From Streptomyces aurantiogriseus (GTDB taxonomy: Bacteria > Actinomycetota > Actinomycetes > Streptomycetales > Streptomycetaceae), in NCBI RefSeq assembly GCF_014649375.1, contig NZ_BMSX01000015.1:220716-284715 (forward strand): DNA of 64,000 nt, read 5' to 3'. Under the pieces are notes generated by a model. It did no database searches. It had not been told where the DNA came from and was given only the letters and a program-made list of their open reading frames with translations. This document shows positions 1 to 6,503 of the stretch, piece by piece. Each line of letters begins with the position of its first letter. The first letter of the stretch is position 1. A program made the position numbers and the translations under genes.

Positions 1-330
1 CCCGCTGGGGACCCCAGTCATGCAGTCCCGCTTCGGCGGAAGCCGACAGCGAAGCCCAAGGGCAAGCGCGGTGGCCGGTCCCGCAGCCAAAAGGCGCAGC
101 GCCCGTCGCGGGAGCTGCAGGCGTCCGTGGACCAGCTCGTGCAGCAGGTCCTGCCACACGTCCCCGCCCTCCTGGAACGCGACGGCAACGAAGCGATCAC
201 CAGGGTCCAGCTCCGGGAGATCCTTCGGCGCGAGGGCCTGACGGGCGGCCGGAACGACCGACTCAGCCTCGTACTTCGCCAACTGCGGAGTGAGGCGACC
301 GCCAACACAACAAGGAGCACCGCCCGATGA
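1..330 (+). CDS. DUF2637-type protein, C-terminal part (5' truncated by window edge)
   Basis: The frame is open from base 1 to the TGA at 328-330 and shows about 109 residues. There is a Lys/Arg-rich linker (KPKGKRGGRSRSQKAQ), then a compact helical domain (VLPHVPALLERDGNEAITRV, then LREILRREGLTGGRNDRLSLVL). From memory this resembles the C-terminus of DUF2637 proteins, membrane-associated proteins often found on Streptomyces mobile elements; the expected N-terminal membrane part lies outside the window. The stop overlaps the next start (ATGA), so it heads the small-gene/mobC/relaxase operon. The GTG at 127 could be an internal start, but the continuous upstream frame argues for truncation by the window edge. 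Confidence 0.6.
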   Translation, partial: PAGDPSHAVPLRRKPTAKPKGKRGGRSRSQKAQRPSRELQASVDQLVQQVLPHVPALLERDGNEAITRVQLREILRREGLTGGRNDRLSLVLRQLRSEATANTTRSTAR

Positions 331-518
331 AGACCTGCCGCCGCTTCACCACGATCCGCAAGGAGTTTGAGCGGGAGATCGGCTTCCTGAGCGCCCACTC
401 AACGCGGCACGCCGGCAGGCCAGCAGCGAAGGCCAGTGCGAAGCATGCGCTGTCGGCGAAGCAGCAGATGGCAAAGGCCCTTAGCCAGCACGTCGGTCGC
501 TGCCCCGAGTGTGGCTGA
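327..518 (+). CDS. small basic hypothetical protein, 63 aa
   Basis: The ATG at 327 overlaps the upstream TGA (ATGA), indicating translational coupling. The product is Lys/Arg/His-rich and ends in a CPEC-like pair (RCPECG), which might be half of a metal-binding site or a redox pair. I do not recognise the family. Its position between a DUF2637-type gene and mobC suggests an accessory of the mobilisation operon. Confidence 0.5.
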   Translation: MKTCRRFTTIRKEFEREIGFLSAHSTRHAGRPAAKASAKHALSAKQQMAKALSQHVGRCPECG

Positions 519-608
519 CGCCGGCAAAGCCGCAGCTCACTGCCCCTTATTGCGACCGGTGGCCCCGCCCAGTGCCGGGCCACCGCCCAGTTTCCAGGAG
601 GCACCACC

Positions 609-845
609 ATCGACCCCCTCATGGCGCGCTCGTCCGCGCCGACCACCGCCGAAGCTGGCGCCTGGGCGGACGTCCTGGTCCGCCGACGGCACCTGCACGC
701 CGCGGTCCTCACCCCGACTGGCCAGTGGCTCGTCCAGCACGAGCCCGACGGCCCCGTCCGCGTGCTCGCAGGACCGGCCGACGTCGTGGAGCTGGCCGCC
801 GCCATCCAGCACCGAATCCGCACCACGAGGCCCCGCACCCGATGA
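609..845 (+). CDS. small hypothetical protein upstream of mobC
   Basis: The frame ends at a TGA overlapping the mobC ATG (ATGA). The ATG at 621 gives 74 aa, but the only good ribosome binding site (AGGAG, 596-600) is 20 nt from it and 8 nt from an in-frame ATC at 609, which would give 78 aa. I use the ATC start because at least eight other genes here show the same arrangement. The protein (ADVLVRRRHLHAAVLTPTGQ, then WLVQHEPDGPVRVLAGPADV) looks like a small beta-rich domain. No family is recognised. Confidence 0.55.
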   Translation: MDPLMARSSAPTTAEAGAWADVLVRRRHLHAAVLTPTGQWLVQHEPDGPVRVLAGPADVVELAAAIQHRIRTTRPRTR

Positions 846-1474
846 CGAACACGAACGAGAACGGCGACGCCCCGGAACCTGATCGTGACCTCAACTCGGT
901 CTCGGGGCGAGCAAGTTATCGATCAAGGCACTCTTCCCCGTCGGGGAAGGCGCCTTCGACCGGACCCGCCCCAGGGGTGGCGGGAGCGGACCAGCACCGG
1001 GGGGCGCTGGTCCACGAGGCCACGACCGAGGGCGGATCGCAGCCGGAGAAGCAGCCGTCACCGCGCAAGCGCCGCGACGCGAAGAAGACCTCGCGCAAGC
1101 GCTCACCGAAGCCGCCCGCGAACAAGCGTGATTACGTGTGCAGCGTCCGCTTGAACGGCGACGAGAAGACCCTCCTCGTCGCCGCCGCCAACGCCGCCCG
1201 TACGAGCCTGCCCGCCTTCCTCGCGCGCAGCGGCCTCGCCGCCGCGCATGATCGCGAGAACACCGCTGCAGCCATCGCCGGCCATCGCGAACTGGTCGCC
1301 GAGCTCTTCGCCGCCCGCCGACATCTCGGTCACGTGGGGAACAACCTCAACCAGGTAGCCCGTGCCATCAATTCCGGTGGTCAGCCCACGGAGGTCGACG
1401 CCGTCGTCGCAGCGGTCCAACTTGCCGTGACCCGCGTGCAGGCGGCTACGGACCGGCTGCTGGACAGGCGGTGA
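842..1474 (+). CDS. mobC: MobC-type relaxosome accessory protein
   Basis: This is a 210-aa protein. The N-terminal ~60 residues are Ser/Gly/Lys-rich and the C-terminal ~110 residues match the bacterial mobilisation protein MobC type: a CSVRLNGDEKTLLVAAANAA ribbon-helix-helix-like start, then RRHLGHVGNNLNQVARAINS, which carries the family's GNNLNQ-AR-N signature. MobC proteins bind oriT and help the relaxase open the DNA strands. The ATG overlaps the upstream stop (ATGA), and the relaxase gene begins 32 nt downstream. The DNA for the N-terminal tail contains strong palindromes (933-956), so the segment may also act as a DNA site. Confidence 0.85.
   Translation: MTNTNENGDAPEPDRDLNSVSGRASYRSRHSSPSGKAPSTGPAPGVAGADQHRGALVHEATTEGGSQPEKQPSPRKRRDAKKTSRKRSPKPPANKRDYVCSVRLNGDEKTLLVAAANAARTSLPAFLARSGLAAAHDRENTAAAIAGHRELVAELFAARRHLGHVGNNLNQVARAINSGGQPTEVDAVVAAVQLAVTRVQAATDRLLDRR
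933..956. repeat. overlapping palindromes inside mobC, possible oriT part
   Basis: A hairpin with 7-bp arms (CTTCCCC 933-939, loop GTC, GGGGAAG 943-949) overlaps a perfect 10-bp palindrome AAGGCGCCTT (947-956). They sit in the low-complexity mobC N-terminal coding region, beside an AT-richer stretch (aagttatcgatcaagg). Mobilisation origins usually lie next to mobC/relaxase genes and contain inverted repeats, so this is a candidate oriT component. No nic consensus was identified. Confidence 0.3.
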
Positions 1475-1506
1475 TTCCACTTGATCAATCGTTCTAGGAC
1501 AGCAGC

Positions 1507-3216
1507 GTGATCCCCAGGATCCACAAGCGCGGGCAGCGCACCCTCGGCCTCCTCTACTACCTGTACGGGCCGGGCAAGTACGAGGAACACACCGATCCGC
1601 ACCTGGTCGCCTCCTGGGACCACAACGCCCCCGACACCGGCCGCGACGAGTCCGCCACCCTCAAGCAGCTCCAGCAACTCCTCGACCAGCCCCTGGAAAA
1701 CATCGACGAGGCGGAGCGGCCGACGAGGCACGTCTGGCACCTGTCCGTCCGCAACGCCGCCGAAGACCGCATCCTCAGCGACGAGGAGTGGGGCGACATC
1801 GCCCGCCGTATGGTTGCCGCCGCCGGCGTCGACGACCCTGAGCAGGGCGCAGGCTGCCGGTGGGCGGCCGTCCGCCATGCCGACGACCACATCCACATCG
1901 TCGCCACCCTCGTCCAGGAGGACGGCTACAAGCCCGACCTGGACCACGATGCCGCCCGCGTCCAAGCCCAAGCCCGAGCTCTGGAAGTGGAGTTGGGCCT
2001 GCGCCGTCTCAACAAGGGCGACGGCACTGCCGCGAAACGGCCTACCAGCGCCGAACGCCACAAGGCCGAACGCCAGGGCCGGGAGCGGACGGCGCGTGAG
2101 GAACTGCGCGAGACCGTACGCCGCGCGGTGGCCGGCGCACAGAGTGAGGAGGAGTTCTTCGACCGGCTGGCTGCCGCAGGATTGCTCATCCGCAAGCGGG
2201 CCGCCCCATCCGGAGACCTACTCGGGTATAAGGTCGCCCTGCCCGACGACCGCAACGCCCAGGACGAGCCGGTGTTCTACCCCGGCGCCCGGCTCGCGCC
2301 GGACCTGTCCCTCCCCCGCATCCGGGAACGCTGGTCCGCCGACAGCCACACCCCGGACACCGCGCCAGGGGAGCCTGCGCCGAGCGGCCCGGCCTCCGCC
2401 CGAAGGCGTACGGCCTCGGCCGCATGGCAGGCGGTGCTGATCGTCGAGCACAGCGACGACGCGGTGGCCGCCGCGTACATCGCGGCAGCCGGGGAGGTCC
2501 TGGACGCGCTGGCGAAGACCTCCGCCGCCCACACCCGCCGTGAACTGCGGGAAGCAGCCTGGGCGTTCGAGCGGGCATCCCGCTCCCACGTCCGGGCCGA
2601 GCACGGGCACAACCAGGCTCTGCGGCAGGCCGCCCGCGACCTCGTGCGCAGCGGTCCCGCGATCGGCCGTGGCGAGGACGGCGCGACCACCGCGATGGCG
2701 ATCGACATGCTGTTCTTCCTGATCACGGCCGCCGCCCACTGGCACGCGAAAAGGAACCACGCCCAGCAGGCCGCCGCAGCCCGCCAGGCCGCCGAGCACC
2801 TACGTGCCGCCTACCAGGCCGCCGCCGCGCAGCCCCTCGGCGCCCTCTACCAGCGAGGGCGGCACCTGAACCGCCCCCTACAGCAGCGGCAGACGGCGGC
2901 GCTGCGCGAGGCGCTGCCGAAACTGGCCGAGCGGATCCTGGCCGAGCCCGGCTGGTACGCCCTCGCCGCCACGCTCGCAGACGCCGAGAACGCCGGCCAC
3001 GACCCAGCCGTCCTCCTCGCCGAAGCAGCCGGACAACGGGAATTGGCCACCGCTGAGTCGGTCAGCGACGTACTCGTGTGGCGGCTGCGCCGGGCCGCCG
3101 GCCTTCCCGCAGACATCACCGGCATGGCACCCGGCGGCCACGGAGCAGCCCCGGGCACACGCCGCGCGCAACGGCCCGACCAAGAACGGTCGGGATCTCG
3201 TAGCCGCAGGCAATGA
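1507..3216 (+). CDS. MobA-type relaxase/mobilisation nuclease
   Basis: A 569-aa relaxase expected to nick oriT and stay covalently bound to the transferred strand. The N-terminal motif LLYYLYGPGKYEEHTDPHLV (15-34) offers candidate catalytic tyrosines, and the metal-binding motif RHADDHIHIV supplies His124, Asp126/127, His128 and His130. Both are arranged as in actinobacterial relaxase/mobilisation nuclease (PF03432-type) proteins. The C-terminal half is Ala/Arg-rich and helical. GTG start 32 nt after mobC, same operon. A paralog at 47170-48030 keeps the surrounding fold but not the His triad. Confidence 0.88.
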   Translation: MIPRIHKRGQRTLGLLYYLYGPGKYEEHTDPHLVASWDHNAPDTGRDESATLKQLQQLLDQPLENIDEAERPTRHVWHLSVRNAAEDRILSDEEWGDIARRMVAAAGVDDPEQGAGCRWAAVRHADDHIHIVATLVQEDGYKPDLDHDAARVQAQARALEVELGLRRLNKGDGTAAKRPTSAERHKAERQGRERTAREELRETVRRAVAGAQSEEEFFDRLAAAGLLIRKRAAPSGDLLGYKVALPDDRNAQDEPVFYPGARLAPDLSLPRIRERWSADSHTPDTAPGEPAPSGPASARRRTASAAWQAVLIVEHSDDAVAAAYIAAAGEVLDALAKTSAAHTRRELREAAWAFERASRSHVRAEHGHNQALRQAARDLVRSGPAIGRGEDGATTAMAIDMLFFLITAAAHWHAKRNHAQQAAAARQAAEHLRAAYQAAAAQPLGALYQRGRHLNRPLQQRQTAALREALPKLAERILAEPGWYALAATLADAENAGHDPAVLLAEAAGQRELATAESVSDVLVWRLRRAAGLPADITGMAPGGHGAAPGTRRAQRPDQERSGSRSRRQ

Positions 3217-3299
3217 CTGTTGACTCTTTGAATGGAAGCTGGTCAGGCAGTTGCGGCACGATCATCATGTGTGCAGGACGAGACGAAGGAGGACCACGG

Positions 3300-3755
3300 T
3301 TGTTCCACCGGATAGGGCGCCGCCGCGCGGAGGAAGAAATCGCCGGGATACTGCGCAGGCACGCGGAGCTCGAGGCGCGGATGATCGCGAACCAGATGCC
3401 ACCGCACCTCGCGCAGTCGGCCGCCGCCCCGGAGCCGCCCGCTGAGCCGACGCCCGTGGTGGACGATTTCCTGCCACCGGAGCTGCGGGTGCCCAGCCAC
3501 GATCAGGTCGAGGGCCGGGTGATGCCCTGGCCGTGGCCGATCGTCCTCGACGACAAGATCCTTGCCTGCGCCGAGTGCGAGACGTACCGGGACTGGCTCA
3601 TCATCTCCACCCGCGGCCAGGTGTGGCTGCGCTGCCGCACCGGGCACCAGCAGCTCGAACCACGTCTCGACACCGCCTGGTTCAACCGGTGCTCCGGCCC
3701 CTCGGACGCAACGCACGCGACGTTCGAGGACTGCCTGCGCCACCTCGGCCACTGA
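3300..3755 (+). CDS. zinc-ribbon-like hypothetical protein, 151 aa
   Basis: I chose the TTG at 3300 because a perfect AAGGAGG (3286-3292) lies 7 nt upstream; an earlier in-frame GTG at 3213 has no comparable site. The N-terminus is a charged helix (FHRIGRRRAEEEIAGILRRH), followed by a Pro-rich linker. The C-terminal domain has CAEC at the start and a CRTGHQQLEPRLDTAWFNRC segment later, a pattern suited to zinc binding. Family not recognised. It lies between relaxase and lipoprotein genes. Confidence 0.6.
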   Translation: MFHRIGRRRAEEEIAGILRRHAELEARMIANQMPPHLAQSAAAPEPPAEPTPVVDDFLPPELRVPSHDQVEGRVMPWPWPIVLDDKILACAECETYRDWLIISTRGQVWLRCRTGHQQLEPRLDTAWFNRCSGPSDATHATFEDCLRHLGH

Positions 3756-3830
3756 CCCCTCCCCTACGACCCCACCGGGCCTACGGGGCCCGCACTGCCC
3801 AAATGCCACCAAGCACCAAGGGGTCTCTCC

Positions 3831-4529
3831 GTGCGCGTCCGCGTCGCCACCGCCGTTCTCGGCCTCACCACCGTCACCGTCCTCGCCCTGCCCGCCTGCT
3901 CCACCAACTCCGGCGAAGCGAAGCCCGCCCCATCGTCCGCCGCCGGCTCCGGCAACCCGGCCAACGGCGAACGGCAGACGGCGCCGCTGTCGTCGGCCGC
4001 GCTGCAAACCCTGCTCCTCGACGAGAGCGGCCTCGGCACCAGCTACACCCGCAAGCCCGAGCCCACCGCCCAGCACGACGACGTCACCGTCCTCGGCTGC
4101 CCCGCCCTCGACCGACTCGGCGGCGAGGCGGCCACCGGGGGCTCGCTGGACTTCCCCCGCAAGGCGAAGGCGTCGTTCACCTACACGGGCGACAGCGACT
4201 CTGAGGTCTCCGAGGAGCTGTACAGCGACACCTCGGACAAGCTCTCCGACGGCACCGGGCGGATCTTTGACGCGATGACCGGCTGCCCGGAGTATCAGGT
4301 CCTGGTGGGCAGTAGCACGGTTGGTGTCACCACGCATCGGGCGTCCGCGCCCCACCTTGGCGATGAGCGATGGAGCATGCTCCTCACCTTCTCCGCCGGC
4401 GGGCAGGACAGCGTCGTCAAGCAGACCGCGGTCCGTACGGGGAACGTTCTGTTGATCGTCTCCGGCGCACCCGCCCTCGTCGACCAGAACCTCGACAGGG
4501 CTCTCGCCAAGGCGACAGCGTCCCGCTGA
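3831..4529 (+). CDS. secreted lipoprotein, 232 aa
   Basis: GTG start after an AAGGGG site. The signal peptide MRVRVATAVLGLTTVTVLAL leads into the lipobox LPAC, with Cys23 as the lipidation site, so the product is probably anchored to the outer face of the membrane. The mature domain has scattered conserved-looking blocks (LDESGLGTSYTRKPEP; FDAMTGCPEY; DERWSMLLTFSAGG) reminiscent of the extracellular sensor domain of PknH/LpqN-like actinobacterial lipoproteins. That assignment is by overall look. A strong terminator hairpin follows. Confidence 0.65.
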   Translation: MRVRVATAVLGLTTVTVLALPACSTNSGEAKPAPSSAAGSGNPANGERQTAPLSSAALQTLLLDESGLGTSYTRKPEPTAQHDDVTVLGCPALDRLGGEAATGGSLDFPRKAKASFTYTGDSDSEVSEELYSDTSDKLSDGTGRIFDAMTGCPEYQVLVGSSTVGVTTHRASAPHLGDERWSMLLTFSAGGQDSVVKQTAVRTGNVLLIVSGAPALVDQNLDRALAKATASR

Positions 4530-4541
4530 CGCTCCCCCTCC

Positions 4542-4593
4542 CATGTCACGGGCGCCCCCGGCCACGCGAACGGCCAGGGGCGCCCGTGACATG
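4542..4593. terminator. strong hairpin terminator after the lipoprotein gene
   Basis: Perfect 17-bp arms (CATGTCACGGGCGCCCC 4542-4558, complement 4577-4593). The 18-nt loop can extend the stem through GGCC/GGCC. It starts 12 bp after the lipoprotein stop. There is no U-tract, as is common in Streptomyces. Confidence 0.8.
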
Positions 4594-4636
4594 TCCGGCC
4601 ATCGAGAGGCGCACAAGCTAGTGGTCACAACACGAA

Positions 4637-4669
4637 GCCCGGCTCTCCCGAATTTTGGGAGGGCCGGGC
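4637..4669. terminator. hairpin terminator of the convergent minus-strand DUF317 gene
   Basis: Stem GCCCGGC-TCTCCC (4637-4649) pairs with GGGAGG-GCCGGGC (4657-4669) across a gaatttt loop, with one T-G pair. It lies 27 bp past the stop of the minus-strand DUF317 gene and, with the 4542-4593 hairpin, separates convergent operons. The minus-strand transcript would read AAAATTC in the loop. Confidence 0.7.
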
Positions 4670-4696
4670 ATGTGTATGCGAACGGTCGGCCGGTAC

Positions 4697-5506
4697 TCAG
4701 CCGGCCGGGGCGCGCAGGAGTCGGTCCCGCGTGCTCTCGGGCAGCACCCGGCGCAGAACCGGCGCGGTGGAGCTGAGGGAGGCAGCGAAGGCGGCGACGA
4801 TATCGTGCGGCACGCTGGCGCTGAAGGACACGGCCCACAGGCAGGGCGCACCCAGGACAGGCTCTGCCCATGCCTGCCATCCGGCAGGTCCCGCCTCGTC
4901 CGCCTCGACGGTCAGGGCGTGGGGGTCGGCGTCCTGGATGAGGGGCGGCACCTCGCCGAGGCTGAGGTGGGAGGTGAAGGTCGGGTCTGTAGCCCCCGCG
5001 TCGGGCTGGTCGACGTCGCGGAGCCAGCCGTGTGCGGTGACGGCGTCGAGGACCAACTCAGGCCTGGTGAACCCGGTGGTGGGCTGGTCGCGGGCATCAA
5101 GCGCGAGGAGGAAGTCGACGAGGACCTCGCCCGGGACGTCGGGGGTGAAGTAGGCGGACCACTGCGCAAGCGGAGTGGTCACGTCCTCGCGGGCGGAGAC
5201 CTGCCACGCAATCGGCAGCTCGCCCAGGCGAAACGGCTCGTCCGCCAGGGTCCATTGAGCCCACCGGAGGGTATCGGGGCTCATGTGAAGGACGGTGCTG
5301 CGCAGGACCTGCCGATCCTCCGGGGCCTCGTCCGGTTCCTGGCGTCCTCGGACAATCGCCAGGCTCGTCCAGCCGAGGTCGGCGAGCGTGTCGGCGACGG
5401 TGTCGTAGAGACGTCCGTCGTCACCGGCCAGGTGTCTGGGGCCGACCCAGTACGCGGGCTGGGCACGGTTCGGGGTGGACGCGTCGCGTGGGGGGTTGGG
5501 GTTCAG
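4697..5506 (-). CDS. DUF317 domain protein with CTG start
   Basis: A 269-aa protein with two DUF317-type repeats. It begins AQPAYWVGPRHLAGDDGRLY, continues through a TDVPGEVLVDFLLALDARD-like segment, and ends AVSFSASVPHDIVAAFAASL. The first canonical start (ATG at 5284) would delete the first 74 residues, including the conserved VGPRHLAG opening of the family. Reading upstream, the frame is open to 5536 without ATG, GTG or TTG, but a GGAGG (5516-5512 on the minus strand) sits 5 nt from a CTG at 5506, which I take as the start. DUF317 function is unknown; several other copies lie in this window. Confidence 0.75.
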   Translation of the reverse strand: MNPNPPRDASTPNRAQPAYWVGPRHLAGDDGRLYDTVADTLADLGWTSLAIVRGRQEPDEAPEDRQVLRSTVLHMSPDTLRWAQWTLADEPFRLGELPIAWQVSAREDVTTPLAQWSAYFTPDVPGEVLVDFLLALDARDQPTTGFTRPELVLDAVTAHGWLRDVDQPDAGATDPTFTSHLSLGEVPPLIQDADPHALTVEADEAGPAGWQAWAEPVLGAPCLWAVSFSASVPHDIVAAFAASLSSTAPVLRRVLPESTRDRLLRAPAG

Positions 5507-5533
5507 GGGCGCCTCCAGGGGCTGGGTGCATGT

Positions 5534-5824
5534 CTACTTGCCGCCGACGGTGCGGCGCGGGCGGCGCGGTGGCACCTGGACGGGGGCCTGCCAGGTCAGG
5601 GCGACGGCTACCTCGGGCGGCAGATGCCCGAACTGGCTGTCCGCGTCCCGCCCTTCGGCCAGGTAGACGACAGGCCGTCCGGCCTCATCCCGGGCTTCGA
5701 CGACCTGTGCTGCGCGGTGAGCCATGGGGAAGAACGGGTTCATCGCCATCCGCAGGGGCGCGGTCCGGTCGCAGGTGGAAAGGCGGTCGATGAGGTCACC
5801 GACGGTCATCTCCGAGGGCTGCAC
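5534..5824 (-). CDS. small hypothetical protein, 96 aa
   Basis: The GTG at 5824 is preceded by AAAGGAG at 8 nt. The sequence MTVGDLIDRLSTCDRTAPLR resembles short actinobacterial proteins that pair a GDLI..L..CD-type motif with a downstream DUF317 gene. The middle (VVEARDEAGRPVVYLAEGRD) looks beta-rich and the tail is basic. The stop lies 28 bp before the CTG start of the DUF317 gene, so the two are probably cotranscribed. Function unknown. Confidence 0.6.
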   Translation of the reverse strand: MQPSEMTVGDLIDRLSTCDRTAPLRMAMNPFFPMAHRAAQVVEARDEAGRPVVYLAEGRDADSQFGHLPPEVAVALTWQAPVQVPPRRPRRTVGGK

Positions 5825-5945
5825 GAAAAGTCTCCTTTCGTTCGGGAAGCAGGTTCACGAGACGGCGGAGTATCGCGCCGTTCGATGGGTGGGACAGGGA
5901 GTGCGGCGCCGAGTCAGGTCTCCCGAAACGGACTCGACTTTCCTC

Positions 5946-6299
5946 TCACAAGGGCCGGGAGGTCCCCAGCACGCGCGTCACGGCGGCGGCCACGATATCG
6001 GCCGGCGTCTCGGTGTCGAACAAAATGCTGTATCCCGGAACTTTCGCCGTGCCGGTGACGGCAATCTTCCATCCCTCGCCGTCGGTTCCGGGGCGGCCGA
6101 GCGGGAACCATCCCAAGTAGAAACGGCCATCCTTCGAATTGACATGCACGTCGGCGCGGTCGTCCACAACCATGTGGAAGTCGTCGGCGGAGAATTGATC
6201 CATGACGAGCGTGGGCTGGCCCGGGCCGAGCCGCCAGTCGCGCAACCTCAGGGCCTGGACGGTGGTGGAGAATCCGGGGCTCACGGGAGCCACGGTCAC
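5946..6299 (-). CDS. single-domain DUF317-like protein, 117 aa
   Basis: GTG start after a GAGAGG site. One DUF317-like repeat is visible: ADVHVNSKDGRFYLGWFPLG, a central WKIAVTG strand, and the typical end TPADIVAAAVTRVL. It is less than half the length of the other DUF317 proteins here, so it is either a single-domain member or the C-terminal remnant of a longer one. It is the first gene downstream of the NACHT-nuclease gene on the same strand, with a 204-bp gap that may hold its own promoter. Confidence 0.6.
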   Translation of the reverse strand: MTVAPVSPGFSTTVQALRLRDWRLGPGQPTLVMDQFSADDFHMVVDDRADVHVNSKDGRFYLGWFPLGRPGTDGEGWKIAVTGTAKVPGYSILFDTETPADIVAAAVTRVLGTSRPL

Positions 6300-6328
6300 G
6301 GGCGATCACCTCTCTGACCTGGAGTTTT

Positions 6329-6360
6329 ATGGGAAGGTCGTCTACGTTGACATGTCCCAT
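6329..6360. repeat. inverted repeat in the promoter region of the small DUF317 gene
   Basis: ATGGGA (6329-6334) and TCCCAT (6355-6360) flank 20 bp. A second palindromic TGGGATCCCA occurs near 6430. The region is less GC-rich than the surrounding coding sequence. A repressor operator is possible but unproven. Confidence 0.3.
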
Positions 6361-6503
6361 CGCTCGTTGGCCAGTCTTTCTTGGCTCTTTCCTGTCTGCC
6401 CCGGGCGAACTGCGGTCCCGCACCATTTATGGGATCCCAAATCGCGTGGCCGGATCTCACGATCAAGGGCCGCTCGGTGGCCGATCGGCCACCGAGCCGA
6501 GAC

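Noticed and set aside
3243..4880. 545-aa minus-strand open frame across 3243-4880
   Set aside because: It spans two plus-strand genes with excellent signals (AAGGAGG and a lipobox signal peptide) and a strong terminator hairpin, and has no recognisable domain; an antisense shadow in GC-rich DNA.
4697..5284. ATG 5284 as start of the DUF317 gene
   Set aside because: It would remove the first 74 residues including the VGPRHLAG opening found in other DUF317 proteins here; the CTG at 5506 has a GGAGG at proper spacing.
4655..6058. 467-aa plus-strand open frame across 4655-6058
   Set aside because: It runs antisense to three minus-strand genes with clear DUF317 features and good ribosome binding sites; its own sequence is low-complexity Gly/Arg without a domain.
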